From NCBI RefSeq assembly GCF_001310815.1, contig NZ_BAZK01000023.1, forward strand, positions 1 to 64,000: 64,000 nt of DNA, in the 5' to 3' direction. Origin of the DNA: Pseudovibrio denitrificans JCM 12308 (GTDB taxonomy: Bacteria > Pseudomonadota > Alphaproteobacteria > Rhizobiales > Stappiaceae). This document shows, in pieces, positions 34,120 to 43,146 of this stretch (position 1 is the stretch's first letter; each line of letters opens with the position of its first letter). The notes under the pieces were generated by a model, which had not been told where the DNA came from, searched no databases, and saw nothing but the letters and a program-made list of their open reading frames with translations. The position numbers were made by a program, and so were the translations under genes.

Positions 34120-36411
34120 ATGGGCGTTCACCAGAACATCGATAAGGCTAATGCCGACACTCTTCCTTTTCTGAAAGAGGACGGACCCAAGGCTTACGCA
34201 GGTTTCAAAAAGGGCGACTGGAACAAAGAAATTGACGTGCGCAATTTCATCCAGCTCAACTACACCCCTTATGAAGGTGCTGACGACTTCCTCGCTGGCC
34301 CAACAGAAGCAACCACCAAACTCTGGGACGCTGTTCTTGAGTTGATGAAAGAAGAAAACAAGAAAGGTGTTCTCGACGCAGACACCGAAGTTGTTTCTTC
34401 CATTGTTTCTCACGCTCCAGGCTACATCAACAAAGATCTCGAAAAGATCGTTGGTCTGCAGACCGATGCTCCATTGAAGCGCGCACTGATGCCTTATGGC
34501 GGCCTGAAAATGGCAGTCGCAGCTCTGGAAAGCAACGGCTACAAGCTTTCTGAGAAAACCGCTGAAATCTTCCAGAAGCACCGCAAGACCCACAACGATG
34601 GCGTTTTCGATGTCTACACTCCGGAAATCCGCCGCGCTCGTTCTGCTGGCATCGTAACCGGTCTTCCTGATGCATATGGCCGTGGCCGTATCATTGGTGA
34701 CTACCGCCGCGTTGCGCTGTACGGCATCGACAAGCTGATGGAAGACAAGAAAGCACAGCACGCTTCTCTGGACGGCAATGTCCTGAACGAAGAAACACTG
34801 CGCCTTCGTGAAGAAATCTCTGAACAGTACCGTTCCCTCGCTGAACTGAAGGAAATGGGCGCTGCACACGGCTTCGACATCGGTCGCCCTGCAGAAAACG
34901 CTCAGGAAGCAATCCAGTGGCTCTACCTCGGCTACCTTGCAGCGATCAAGGAGCAGAACGGTGCAGCTATGTCTCTGGGCCGCACAACCACCTTCCTCGA
35001 CATCTACATCCAGCGCGATCTGGACAAAGGCGTCATCACGGAAGCTGAAGCTCAGGAACTGATGGACCACTTCGTCATGAAGCTCCGCATGGTTCGCTTC
35101 ATGCGTACTCCAGACTACAACGCACTGTTCTCTGGCGATCCTGTATGGGTAACTGAATCCATCGGCGGTATGGGCATCGATGGCCGCACACTGGTCACCA
35201 AGAGTTCCTTCCGCGTTCTGCAGACCCTGATCAACCTCGGCCCTGCACCAGAACCAAACCTGACCGTTCTGTGGTCTGAGCACATGCCTAAGGGCTTCAA
35301 AGACTACTGCTCTAAAGTTTCTATCGAAACATCTTCTGTGCAGTACGAAAACGATGACCTGATGCGCCGTTACTGGGGTGATGACTACGGTATCGCTTGC
35401 TGTGTATCTGCAATGCGTATCGGTAAGCAGATGCAGTTCTTCGGTGCCCGTGCCAACCTTGCAAAAGCAATGCTTTACGCAATCAATGGCGGTATCGACG
35501 AGAAAACTGGCAAACAGGTTGGTCCAAAAGCACACCCAATCACCGGCGACGTGCTGGAATGGGAAGAGCTGGAACCACTTTACGACCAGATGCTCGACTG
35601 GATTGCAAAGGTTTACGTTCAGGCGCTGAACTGCATCCACTTCAGCCACGACAAGTACAACTACGAGCGCGTTGAAATGGCGCTGCATGATCGCGACATC
35701 CTGCGCACCATGGCGTGTGGTATTGCTGGTCTGTCTGTTGTTGCTGATAGTATCTCCGCGATCAAAAACGCGAAGGTCAAGATCATCCGTAACGACGAAG
35801 GTCTCGCAGTTGACTACGAAGTGGAAGGCGACTTCCCTTGCTTCGGTAACAACGACGACAGCGTTGACGTGATTGCAGAAGACATCATGAAGAAGTTCAT
35901 GGGCAAGATCCGCAATCAGCCAATGTACCGCAATGCGACACCTACACAGTCTGTTCTGACCATCACATCCAACGTTGTGTACGGTAAGAAGACTGGCTCT
36001 ACTCCGGACGGACGTAAAGCAGGTGAACCATTCGCGCCGGGTGCAAACCCAATGCATGGCCGTGACCAGAAGGGCGCAGTAGCTTCCATGAAGTCTCTCT
36101 GCAAACTTCCATACGAAGACAGCCAGGACGGTATCTCTTACACCTTCTCCATCATCCCAGGCGCACTGGGTAAGGACGAAGCTGAACGGATCGACAACCT
36201 GTCCCACCTGCTCGACGGTTACATGCACGACATGGGTCACCACATCAACGTGAACGTGTTCGACCGCAAGACCCTGGAAGACGCAATGGAACATCCTGAA
36301 CTGTACCCACAGCTCACCGTTCGTGTCTCCGGTTACGCAGTGAACTTCATCAAGCTGACCAAAGAACAGCAGCTTGACGTGATCAACCGTACTTTCCACG
36401 GCCAGCGCTAA
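34120..36411 (+). CDS. pflB: Formate acetyltransferase (pyruvate formate-lyase)
   Basis: PflB converts pyruvate and CoA to acetyl-CoA and formate by a glycyl radical mechanism in anoxia. The 763-residue product carries the twin cysteines in ACCVSAMRIGKQ (residues about 427-428) and the glycyl radical motif RVSGYAVNF (Gly about 738). The length matches the enterobacterial enzyme. The ATG at 34120 is chosen over 34102 because AAGGA lies 7 bases before it. An FNR box lies upstream and the activase gene pflA follows 289 bases later. The enzyme is oxygen-labile, so the region implies a facultative anaerobe. Confidence 0.97.
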   Translation: MGVHQNIDKANADTLPFLKEDGPKAYAGFKKGDWNKEIDVRNFIQLNYTPYEGADDFLAGPTEATTKLWDAVLELMKEENKKGVLDADTEVVSSIVSHAPGYINKDLEKIVGLQTDAPLKRALMPYGGLKMAVAALESNGYKLSEKTAEIFQKHRKTHNDGVFDVYTPEIRRARSAGIVTGLPDAYGRGRIIGDYRRVALYGIDKLMEDKKAQHASLDGNVLNEETLRLREEISEQYRSLAELKEMGAAHGFDIGRPAENAQEAIQWLYLGYLAAIKEQNGAAMSLGRTTTFLDIYIQRDLDKGVITEAEAQELMDHFVMKLRMVRFMRTPDYNALFSGDPVWVTESIGGMGIDGRTLVTKSSFRVLQTLINLGPAPEPNLTVLWSEHMPKGFKDYCSKVSIETSSVQYENDDLMRRYWGDDYGIACCVSAMRIGKQMQFFGARANLAKAMLYAINGGIDEKTGKQVGPKAHPITGDVLEWEELEPLYDQMLDWIAKVYVQALNCIHFSHDKYNYERVEMALHDRDILRTMACGIAGLSVVADSISAIKNAKVKIIRNDEGLAVDYEVEGDFPCFGNNDDSVDVIAEDIMKKFMGKIRNQPMYRNATPTQSVLTITSNVVYGKKTGSTPDGRKAGEPFAPGANPMHGRDQKGAVASMKSLCKLPYEDSQDGISYTFSIIPGALGKDEAERIDNLSHLLDGYMHDMGHHINVNVFDRKTLEDAMEHPELYPQLTVRVSGYAVNFIKLTKEQQLDVINRTFHGQR

Positions 36412-36427
36412 GAAAGCTAAGGCCAAC

Positions 36428-36450
36428 GGTCAGCGCCAACAACGCTGACC
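36428..36450 (+). repeat. GGTCAGCG/CGCTGACC hairpin after pflB
   Basis: Perfect 8-bp stem (36428-36435 with 36443-36450) beginning 17 bases after the pflB stop. It has no T run. It may protect the pflB mRNA 3' end. Confidence 0.55.
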
Positions 36451-36466
36451 ACTCAAACTCCAAGAC

Positions 36467-36498
36467 AAGGCGTGGGGCTCAGTCCCGCGCCTTCTTTG
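36467..36498 (+). terminator. Terminator after pflB
   Basis: AAGGCGTGGGG / CCCGCGCCTT stem followed by CTTTGTT. It lies 56 bases after pflB, so pflA probably depends on read-through or on a separate promoter. Confidence 0.75.
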
Positions 36499-36700
36499 TT
36501 GCGACATATTCGTCATTCCCGTGCGACAGGAACGCACATGCGCCGAAAATGAATGGCTGAGTTGCACAAATTCATCTTTAAAAACAAGGCTAAAGACCTT
36601 ATTTTATAAGCATTAAAGAAAAGCAGAAGCGGCCCGAGGAAAAATCCTCACTCCCTATCAGAAAAAGGCCGCTCGCAAGTGACGATAAAGGACGCCAGCC

Positions 36701-37435
36701 ATGCAAGACACCATGGGCTATGTTCACTCAGTAGAAACAGGCGGCACCGTTGACGGTCCGGGCCTGCGCTACATTGTGTTCACCTCTGGCTGTCCGCTGC
36801 GCTGCCTTTATTGCCACAACCCGGACACGCTCAAGCTGAAAGCCGGCAAACAATCTTCCGCCTACGAACTCCTTAAAGACATCTCCACTTACCGCTCTTA
36901 CTTTGAGACTGGTGGCGGCGGCCTGACCGTGAGCGGCGGCGAACCAATGGCACAAAAAGAGTTCCTCAAAACTCTGCTGTGGGGCTGCAACCAGATGGGC
37001 GTTCACACCACCGTGGACACCTCCGGCTACCTGCACGCCAACCTCGATGATGAAACAATCGATATGGCGGACCTGTACCTGCTCGACATCAAGTCTTGGG
37101 TGCCGGAAACCTATAAGAAGGTCACTGGTGTGGAAGTTGGCCCTACCCTTGAGTTCGCAAAGCGTCTGGAACGGATGGACAAAGACGTCTGGATCCGCTT
37201 CGTGCTCGTTCCTGGCCTCACAGACGCGCCTGAGAATGTGGAAGGCGTTGCCAAGTTCGTGTCCGAGCTCGGCAATGTAAAACGCGTTGACGTTCTGCCA
37301 TTCCACAAAATGGGCGAACACAAATGGCAGTCCATGGGTAAGTCCTATCAGCTCAAAGACACCCGCGAACCAACTGCTGAAGAAACAGAAGCCGCTAAGG
37401 ACACCTTCCGCAAGTACGGACTGGACGTGCACTAA
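36701..37435 (+). CDS. pflA: Pyruvate formate-lyase activating enzyme
   Basis: A radical SAM enzyme that installs the glycyl radical on PflB. The 244-residue product has the CxxxCxxC cluster motif at Cys31, Cys35 and Cys38 in GCPLRCLYCHNP. The YVHSVETGGTVDGPGLRYIVF start, the LTVSGGEP motif and LDIKSW are typical. It lies 289 bases downstream of pflB in the same direction, the usual pflBA order. Confidence 0.97.
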   Translation: MQDTMGYVHSVETGGTVDGPGLRYIVFTSGCPLRCLYCHNPDTLKLKAGKQSSAYELLKDISTYRSYFETGGGGLTVSGGEPMAQKEFLKTLLWGCNQMGVHTTVDTSGYLHANLDDETIDMADLYLLDIKSWVPETYKKVTGVEVGPTLEFAKRLERMDKDVWIRFVLVPGLTDAPENVEGVAKFVSELGNVKRVDVLPFHKMGEHKWQSMGKSYQLKDTREPTAEETEAAKDTFRKYGLDVH

Positions 37436-37548
37436 GATCTGGCGCTCTAAGAGTGCCACGCTTCAGCCACAGGCGCCGCAAAGATACCTGTCGATTACAT
37501 AGGTTCTCCTGAATTTCAGGAAAAAGTCGCCACAATACCTTCCCAGAC

Positions 37549-37575
37549 TAGCCCTCGAAAACACGGGGGCTTTTT
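37549..37575 (+). terminator. Hairpin with T run just before the 37577 gene
   Basis: AGCCC / GGGCT stem (starting about 37550) followed by TTTTT. It ends immediately before the ATG at 37577. It probably terminates pflA, but it also overlaps the ribosome-binding region of the next gene. Confidence 0.6.
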
Positions 37576-37576
37576 C

Positions 37577-37909
37577 ATGAAACAACGAGTTATCCTCGGT
37601 GGGCTGCTTATGCTCGCCGCCAGCACATCAGTTGCAAATGCAGGCTTTAACCAAAGCCGCGCAGAAAAGTTTGCGAAGAAAAACGAAGAACACATCACCT
37701 GCTACTACCTCTACGGGCTGACTGAACAAAGCGGTAAACAGGACATCGCCAGAGGCATCATCACCGCCATGGCGTACGCGAAGGGCATGAACAAACAGGA
37801 AGCCGTCTACGCCCTCGGCTACGGCTCCGGCAAAATCGCTGCACTCCTGGAAGCCGACCCAGACCACCGCGAAGACCTCATCCAGGAACACAGCAAAGAC
37901 TGCAAGTAA
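37577..37909 (+). CDS. Small exported protein, unknown function
   Basis: I do not recognise the family. The 110-residue product begins with a signal peptide (MKQRVILGGLLMLAASTSVANAG, predicted cleavage after ANA). The mature chain of about 88 residues has two cysteines, one near TCYYLYG and the other at the end (SKDCK), which could form a disulfide. The rest is helical and rich in Ala, Gly and charged residues. A signal peptide and a strong bidirectional terminator after it support a real gene. Confidence 0.7.
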   Translation: MKQRVILGGLLMLAASTSVANAGFNQSRAEKFAKKNEEHITCYYLYGLTEQSGKQDIARGIITAMAYAKGMNKQEAVYALGYGSGKIAALLEADPDHREDLIQEHSKDCK

Positions 37910-37911
37910 CA

Positions 37912-37945
37912 AAAAAGGCTGCCATCACATCGATAGCAGCCTTTT
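37912..37945. terminator. Bidirectional terminator
   Basis: AAAAAAGGCTGC / GCAGCCTTTT inverted repeat (T run on both strands) between the convergent 37577 gene and the BKACE gene that stops at 37969. Confidence 0.85.
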
Positions 37946-37968
37946 GAATTCTCAATATAATCAGCAGA

Positions 37969-38805
37969 CTACTGCGGTTTTCCAAGCACTTTCAACACGT
38001 CATCCTTGGAAACAGCACCTTCATATCCCATTTCACCGCGGATATGAGAGACAACCTGAATACGCTCCGCATTGTCCTTTGCCAGCTTGCCAGAACCATG
38101 CCAAAGGCTGTTCTCAAAGCCAATACGCGCATGACCACCATGCCCAAAGGCCAACGCCCCACACGCCGTTTCAGCACGACCAAACGCACAGAGCATGAAC
38201 GGGTTGTCCTGTGCGATGTGCTCAGCAGCATCGCGAGCAGCAAGGAAACCAAGCAGATCCCGTGGATCGCTCTCCTGATCCTTTGCATAGCGACCCAGCA
38301 CATAGAGCTGGCTACCATACCCGGCAGGCACAATGCTCTCACCCATCAGCTGATCAAGACGTGCCACATCTTCCGGTGCATACAGAATATGCTGAACCGC
38401 ACGGCCAGCTTCCTGAGCCTCAAAGTAGAACCGACGCGCCAGATCCATGTCACCGCCCTCAGGCGCCATTTCACGCATGGCAACAGAAACTGCTTCCGGT
38501 TCTACGGCTGCAACAACATCATACTGTTCCTGCGCACTGTAACGTCCCACAGCCTCAGTAGTGATCTGAACCGCCAGATCAGGACACTTGGCCGTTACTT
38601 CCAGCAGGAGCTCCTTATAAAGACCTGCATCCAGAACATGCTGCCCCTCCGCATCACGAACGTGTGCATGGAGGGCATCAGCGCCCTCCGCTTCCACGCT
38701 CACCGCACATGCGGCGACTTCTTCAATCGTCACCGGCAGTTGCGGATGATCTGCTTTGCCACGACGCGCTCCATTAGGAGCGCTCATGATGAGCCGTTTT
38801 GTCAT
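37969..38805 (-). CDS. BKACE family 3-keto acid cleavage enzyme (DUF849)
   Basis: BKACE enzymes condense a beta-keto acid with acetyl-CoA to give a new acyl-CoA and acetoacetate. The 278-residue product shows the family start MTKRLIMSAPNGARRGK and the zinc-binding ALHAHVRDAEGQH motif (about residue 46). LYVLGRYAK and AFGRAETACGALAFGHGGHARIG are also present. The start overlaps the stop of the aminotransferase gene by one base (TGATG), so the two are translationally coupled. The pair may degrade a beta-amino acid, with the aminotransferase making the beta-keto acid; this is inference. Confidence 0.88.
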   Translation of the reverse strand: MTKRLIMSAPNGARRGKADHPQLPVTIEEVAACAVSVEAEGADALHAHVRDAEGQHVLDAGLYKELLLEVTAKCPDLAVQITTEAVGRYSAQEQYDVVAAVEPEAVSVAMREMAPEGGDMDLARRFYFEAQEAGRAVQHILYAPEDVARLDQLMGESIVPAGYGSQLYVLGRYAKDQESDPRDLLGFLAARDAAEHIAQDNPFMLCAFGRAETACGALAFGHGGHARIGFENSLWHGSGKLAKDNAERIQVVSHIRGEMGYEGAVSKDDVLKVLGKPQ

Positions 38806-40145
38806 CAGACAGAAACTCCGACCTGAGTGAAACTTTCCTTCATAGCAAGGCTTAGCTTCTCAACGATCTCAGCGATATGACTGTCATCAATGATGAACGG
38901 AGGCCCCAGCAGAATGTGGTCGCCGGTTTTACCGTCGACAGTACCACCCATCGGATAGCACATCAGACCAGCCTTCATGGCGTTCTGCTTCACTTTTGCA
39001 TGAAGCTTGAAAGACGGATCCAGAGGTGCTTTCGTGCCACGATCACTCACCAGCTCAAGCGCACGGAACAAGCCGCGACCACGAATGTCACCAACATACG
39101 GATGCTGACCAAACTCATCATGCAGAGCTGCAGAGAGCTTCTCACCCATAGCACGCACGTGTTCCATACGGCCCGGCTCAGTGAGCTGATCCATAACAGC
39201 AGAACCAGCGGCAGCAGCCAGAGAGTGGCCCATGTAGGTATGACCATGCTGGAAGAAGCCGGAGCCTTCAGCAATGGTGTCGTAGATCTCTTTAGAGCAC
39301 AGCATCGCGCCAAGCGGCTGATAACCAGCACCGATCCCCTTCGCAACAGCAACGATGTCCGGACGAACCTCATCTTCGTTACACGCGAAAATATGACCGG
39401 TACGACCCATGCCACACATCACTTCGTCAAGCACAAGCAGAATGCCGTACTTGTCACAGATCTCGCGAATACGCTTCAGATAACCCTTAACAGCCGGAAC
39501 CGCACCCATGGTCGCGCCAACTACTGGCTCAGCGAAAAACGCAGCAACCTTTTCAGGGCCAACACGCAGGATCTCATCTTCCAGAAGGTTCGCAGCACGC
39601 AGACCGTACTCTTCTTCCGTTTCACCTTCCTGCATGTAGCGGTAGGTGTAGCACGGGTCGATGTGAGACATTTCAATCAGCAGCGGACCGAACATTTCGC
39701 GGCGCCACTTGTTACCACCAGCAGAAAGCGCTCCCAGCGTGTTTCCGTGATAGCTCTGCCAACGCGCAATCATGTGTGAGCGTTGGTGTTCTCCCTTTTC
39801 AACAAAGTACTGCCGAACCAGTTTTACAGCAGACTCCATTGCCTCCGATCCACCTGAAACCAGATAGACACGGTCAATTCCTGTAGGAGCTTGGGCCACC
39901 AGTTTATTGGCCAGTTCCTCCGCCGGCTCACTGCCAAAAAAGCCAGTGTGCGCAAACGAAAACTTATCCAGCTGGGTCTTGATAGCTTCGATCACTTTTT
40001 CATTGGAGTGACCAAGACAAGAAACCGCAGCACCTCCACAGGCATCAAGATATCTCTTGCCAGTAGAATCAATGAGGTAGCACCCGTCGCCTTTTGCAGC
40101 TGTTGGTAGCGTTACACGGGTATTTCTAGGAAAGATGTGGCTCAT
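38805..40145 (-). CDS. Class III aminotransferase (omega-amino acid type)
   Basis: A PLP-dependent aminotransferase of the class III family. From the ATG at 40145 the product has 446 residues. It has GSEAMESAVKLVRQY, ARWQSYHGNTLGALS, LLVLDEVMCGMGRTG and the PLP lysine region VAVAKGIGAGYQPLGAML. The longer frame from 40259 lacks a ribosome site; CCCGGAGG precedes 40145. The gene ends in a one-base overlap with the BKACE gene. Substrate is not decidable from sequence, but coupling to BKACE suggests an amino acid whose deamination gives a beta-keto acid. Confidence 0.92.
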   Translation of the reverse strand: MSHIFPRNTRVTLPTAAKGDGCYLIDSTGKRYLDACGGAAVSCLGHSNEKVIEAIKTQLDKFSFAHTGFFGSEPAEELANKLVAQAPTGIDRVYLVSGGSEAMESAVKLVRQYFVEKGEHQRSHMIARWQSYHGNTLGALSAGGNKWRREMFGPLLIEMSHIDPCYTYRYMQEGETEEEYGLRAANLLEDEILRVGPEKVAAFFAEPVVGATMGAVPAVKGYLKRIREICDKYGILLVLDEVMCGMGRTGHIFACNEDEVRPDIVAVAKGIGAGYQPLGAMLCSKEIYDTIAEGSGFFQHGHTYMGHSLAAAAGSAVMDQLTEPGRMEHVRAMGEKLSAALHDEFGQHPYVGDIRGRGLFRALELVSDRGTKAPLDPSFKLHAKVKQNAMKAGLMCYPMGGTVDGKTGDHILLGPPFIIDDSHIAEIVEKLSLAMKESFTQVGVSV

Positions 40146-40352
40146 TATACAGCCTCCGGGCTGTAGCTCTGTTGTTCGAATGACCGTCCATAGACACGCA
40201 AAACTACGCGTGACAATTTGCACAGGCACCACATTGCCTACGTCAAAGTACTTGTCCATAAAAAACTATGAAATATCTCCAGATTGTGATCAGGAACACC
40301 CGCACAAAAGAGAGACAGGATATTTTACTACAAATTCCGGCAATAAAATTAG

Positions 40353-40384
40353 ACGGGGCCTTGCTCATGTAAGCAAAACCCCGT
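40353..40384 (-). terminator. Terminator of the MATE gene
   Basis: ACGGGG / CCCCGT stem with a second TTGCT / AGCAA stem inside, followed on the minus strand by TAATTTTATT. It lies 60 bases past the MATE stop at 40444. Confidence 0.75.
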
Positions 40385-40443
40385 GCGCCTTACGTTAAAG
40401 TTACTTTGCCGCCAAAAGACTCACTCAGTAAAATTCGATTGAT

Positions 40444-41818
40444 CTAAGCAGCACCGGAGGCTGTGCGCCGACTCTGCCAAAGTATCCAGTGCGGCTTTTT
40501 CTGCGAGAACATCAAAAGCGTCATACCAAGCGTCAGCGCTTCAGCCACAGGCAGAGCATAGAACACGCTCATTGGGCCAATGAAGAACCACAGTGCAACA
40601 ATCAGCACCAGTGGCATTACAAGTGAACGCGACATGGCAATCAGCGCCGATTGGGTTGCACAATGCATGCCGGTAAAGTAACCGGAGAACGCAATATTGA
40701 CGCCGTTGAACAGGAACACTGGCCAGATCACACCAATAATCTCGATGGTGAGCTTCAAGGTGGCCTCATCCGCATCGCCAACAAAGGCGCTTGCCAGCAA
40801 CATAGGCTGGAAGATCAGCAGGCTCGCCAGCAACAACCCAACAAACAGATTGGTGCCCACCCCAAGCGACAGGAACTGATAAATCCGTCGAGGCTTTCGT
40901 GCGCCGAAATTAACACTCACCAGAGGACCAAGCCCTTCACTCACACCGTAAAACACCATGATGCCAGTGAAGAACAGATAGTTCACGATGGTGAAAGCCG
41001 CCACACCCTGCGCACCGACTTCGGTGATCAGGATCCAGTTGAACAAAAACGCCACAATACCGCCGGAGCTTTCATTGATGAATTCAGACAGACCGTTATA
41101 GGCCGCTGTGTACATCGCTCTCCAGGAGCCATAGGCTTCAGGAAACGCAGCTTGGCTTTCTTGTTGGCAAAGTGCAGCAGCAAGAACAGCATCCCCGCCT
41201 GACTGGCAAGGCCGGTCGCCAGTGCAGCGCCCCAAACGCCCCAGCCTAGATATCCGATCATCCAGCATCCAGCACAATATTGACCACGGTGATCATCACC
41301 ATACCCGCCAGAGAAAAGTTGGGCCGCCCGTCAACACGAACAAAATGCGACAGGGCAACTGCAAGGCTCAGGCCGGGAAAGAACCACGCCACCGTGAAGA
41401 TGTAAGTCTCCACCATTTCTGCTGTTTCTGCATTGGCACCAAGAATACGCGCGGCAGCAGGCGTAAACGCCAGCAACAAAAACGCAAACACAATGGAAAA
41501 CACCAGAACGCTGATCAGGGCTTTCATGAATATGTTGGAAGCATCCCGCTCCCGCTTCTCACCAATGAATTTGCCCGCCATCACAGCAGCGCCCACCGTC
41601 AGCATCACCACGACGCCGAAGTAGAGCGCAAACATAGGCGTAATCAGACTGATGGCCGCCAACGCTGTAGAGCCAACAAAATTGCCGACAAAGATGCCGT
41701 CGACAATACTGGCTGAGGCTATGGAGATCATGCCAAGCACAGCCGGGACCGCAAACCGGAAAAACTCTTTCGCCGGATGTCCCTTAGTCATCTTTTCATC
41801 TGCCATAGCCACTGACAT
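40444..41818 (-). CDS. MATE family efflux transporter (two apparent frameshifts)
   Basis: MATE pumps export drugs or metabolites with Na+ or H+ influx. The start at 41818 is supported by AAAGGTGAA upstream. The first part (about 190 residues) has AVPAVLGMISIASASIVDGIFVGN and VRVDGRPNFSLAGMVMITVVNIVLDAG. The frame breaks near 41262, where one base restores DAGMIGYLGWGVWGAALATGLASQ. It breaks again near 41133, where one base restores FLKPYGSWRAMYTAAYNGLSEFINESSG. The rest is intact to 40444. The repaired length, 458, is typical of the family. A divergent TetR gene and a palindrome lie upstream, so substrate-induced expression is likely. Confidence 0.85.
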
Positions 41819-41882
41819 GGTTTCACCTTTACGTCCGAGAGCACTCTCCCGCGTTTCCATCAAAATTGAGAAGAAATATAAA

Positions 41883-41898
41883 TTGAACAATTGATCAA
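41883..41898. promoter_or_regulatory. Candidate TetR operator TTGAACAATTGATCAA
   Basis: Imperfect palindrome TTGA-A-CAATTG-A-TCAA, 14 of 16 positions symmetric, centred on CAATTG. It sits between the MATE start (41818) and the TetR start (41968). The position suits autoregulation and control of the pump; binding is inferred. Confidence 0.5.
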
Positions 41899-41967
41899 CT
41901 TGGACATACGCTCAAATTCATGATATGTCAAGAATGACAGATCTGAAGACGCGAAACGGAACGCTAT

Positions 41968-42591
41968 ATGGCCTATCTGGCGAAAGAAGAACGCCGCAAA
42001 GCAATCATTCTGGCAACGCTGGAGGTTGTGAAGGAAAAAGGGTTCGCCGGTATCACCACCCGCGCGGTAGCCACACAGCTCGGCGCAGCAACCGGCATTC
42101 TTCACCACCACTTCAAATCTCTGACAGATCTGAAATGCGAAGCTTTGCGCTACCTTTCACAAAAGAATGGCGACAGTTGCATCTCAATCGCGAAAGACCT
42201 GACGCCAACGCAGGCCCTGCTCCGCCTCATCAGCTTTAACGCTACATCGGAAGAAAAAGCCGAAACCACCATTTGGATCAGCGCGGCAGATGAAGCCACC
42301 AGAGATCCTGAGCTCGCACGCGTCTATGCAGAAGAAACCAACAAAAGCCACCAATGGCTCTGCAGCAATCTGCGTGAAGGCGTAAAGACTGGTGAATACA
42401 CCCTCACCCTGCCCGTTGAGCTCGCCGCGTGGAAACTCATGTCCCTTGCGTTCAATCTCTATGATGTGTCCAACCTGCCGGAAACAGAGCTGACACCAGA
42501 CATGGCCGTGCAGATCCTTAAGGAAGAACTGGAGTCTACGCTCGGCCTCGACAGCAAAGACCTTGCGTCTCAGCTGCTTTCAAGCCATTAA
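41968..42591 (+). CDS. TetR/AcrR family transcriptional regulator
   Basis: The 207-residue product has a TetR N-terminal helix-turn-helix: AIILATLEVVKEKGFAGITTRAVATQLGAATGILHHHFKSLTDL. The C-terminal part is a helical ligand-binding domain and is variable, as usual for the family. It is divergent from the MATE gene and is likely its repressor. aroQ follows on the same strand 38 bases later, probably by chance. Confidence 0.88.
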   Translation: MAYLAKEERRKAIILATLEVVKEKGFAGITTRAVATQLGAATGILHHHFKSLTDLKCEALRYLSQKNGDSCISIAKDLTPTQALLRLISFNATSEEKAETTIWISAADEATRDPELARVYAEETNKSHQWLCSNLREGVKTGEYTLTLPVELAAWKLMSLAFNLYDVSNLPETELTPDMAVQILKEELESTLGLDSKDLASQLLSSH

Positions 42592-42629
42592 GGTGAGACA
42601 CGATCACCGTACAACTTCAGAGAGCTTTT

Positions 42630-43073
42630 ATGAAGAAGATCCTCATCCTCAATGGACCGAACCTCAACCTGCTTGGAATGCGCCAGCCGGAAGTTTACGG
42701 CTCCACCACTTTGGCTGAGATCGAGGATCAGTGCCGCGCCCACGCAAAGCAGCTGGGTGTGGAGGTTGAGTGCAAGCAATCCAACCATGAAGGTGAGCTG
42801 ATCGACTGGATCCACGAAACCCGCCAGTCCCGCACTGCAATCGTCCTCAATGCAGGTGCCTACACACACACCTCCATCGCCATCATGGACGCGATCGCCA
42901 GCGTTGAGCGCCCGGTCATCGAACTCCACCTCTCAAATATCCATCAACGGGAAGAGTTCCGCCACACCTCTTACATCTCCAAGGTCGCAAAAGGCATGAT
43001 CTGCGGCCTTGGCGCCCACGGCTACACACTCGCCATGGACGCGGCCCTGCGCATTCTGGAAGAAGAAGACTAA
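42630..43073 (+). CDS. aroQ: 3-dehydroquinate dehydratase, type II
   Basis: Third step of the shikimate pathway. The 147-residue product starts MKKILILNGPNLNLLGMRQPEVYG, the type II signature, and contains SNHEGELIDWIHE, LNAGAYTHTS and ELHLSNIHQREEFRHTSY. It is complete and of normal size. It lies alone rather than beside accB/accC. Confidence 0.96.
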   Translation: MKKILILNGPNLNLLGMRQPEVYGSTTLAEIEDQCRAHAKQLGVEVECKQSNHEGELIDWIHETRQSRTAIVLNAGAYTHTSIAIMDAIASVERPVIELHLSNIHQREEFRHTSYISKVAKGMICGLGAHGYTLAMDAALRILEEED

Positions 43074-43117
43074 TCAGCCGGACTATCTGATACTTCGCCA
43101 CAACAGCAGAGCAGTTG

Positions 43118-43141
43118 AGCCTCTTAAGAAAACAAGAGGCT
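43118..43141. terminator. Hairpin between convergent aroQ and methyltransferase genes
   Basis: AGCCTCTT / AAGAGGCT stem with an 8-base loop. T runs are weak on both strands, so termination is probable but not certain. Confidence 0.5.
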
Positions 43142-43146
43142 TAAGC

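Noticed and set aside
34114..36426. 770-codon open frame antisense to pflB
   Set aside because: It is the mirror of a highly codon-biased gene; the product has no domain and a Cys/Val/His-rich composition.
40146..40180. tRNA-like GTTCGAAT stretch near the aminotransferase start
   Set aside because: Flanking arms of a tRNA cannot be drawn; the sequence is simply the leader of the gene.
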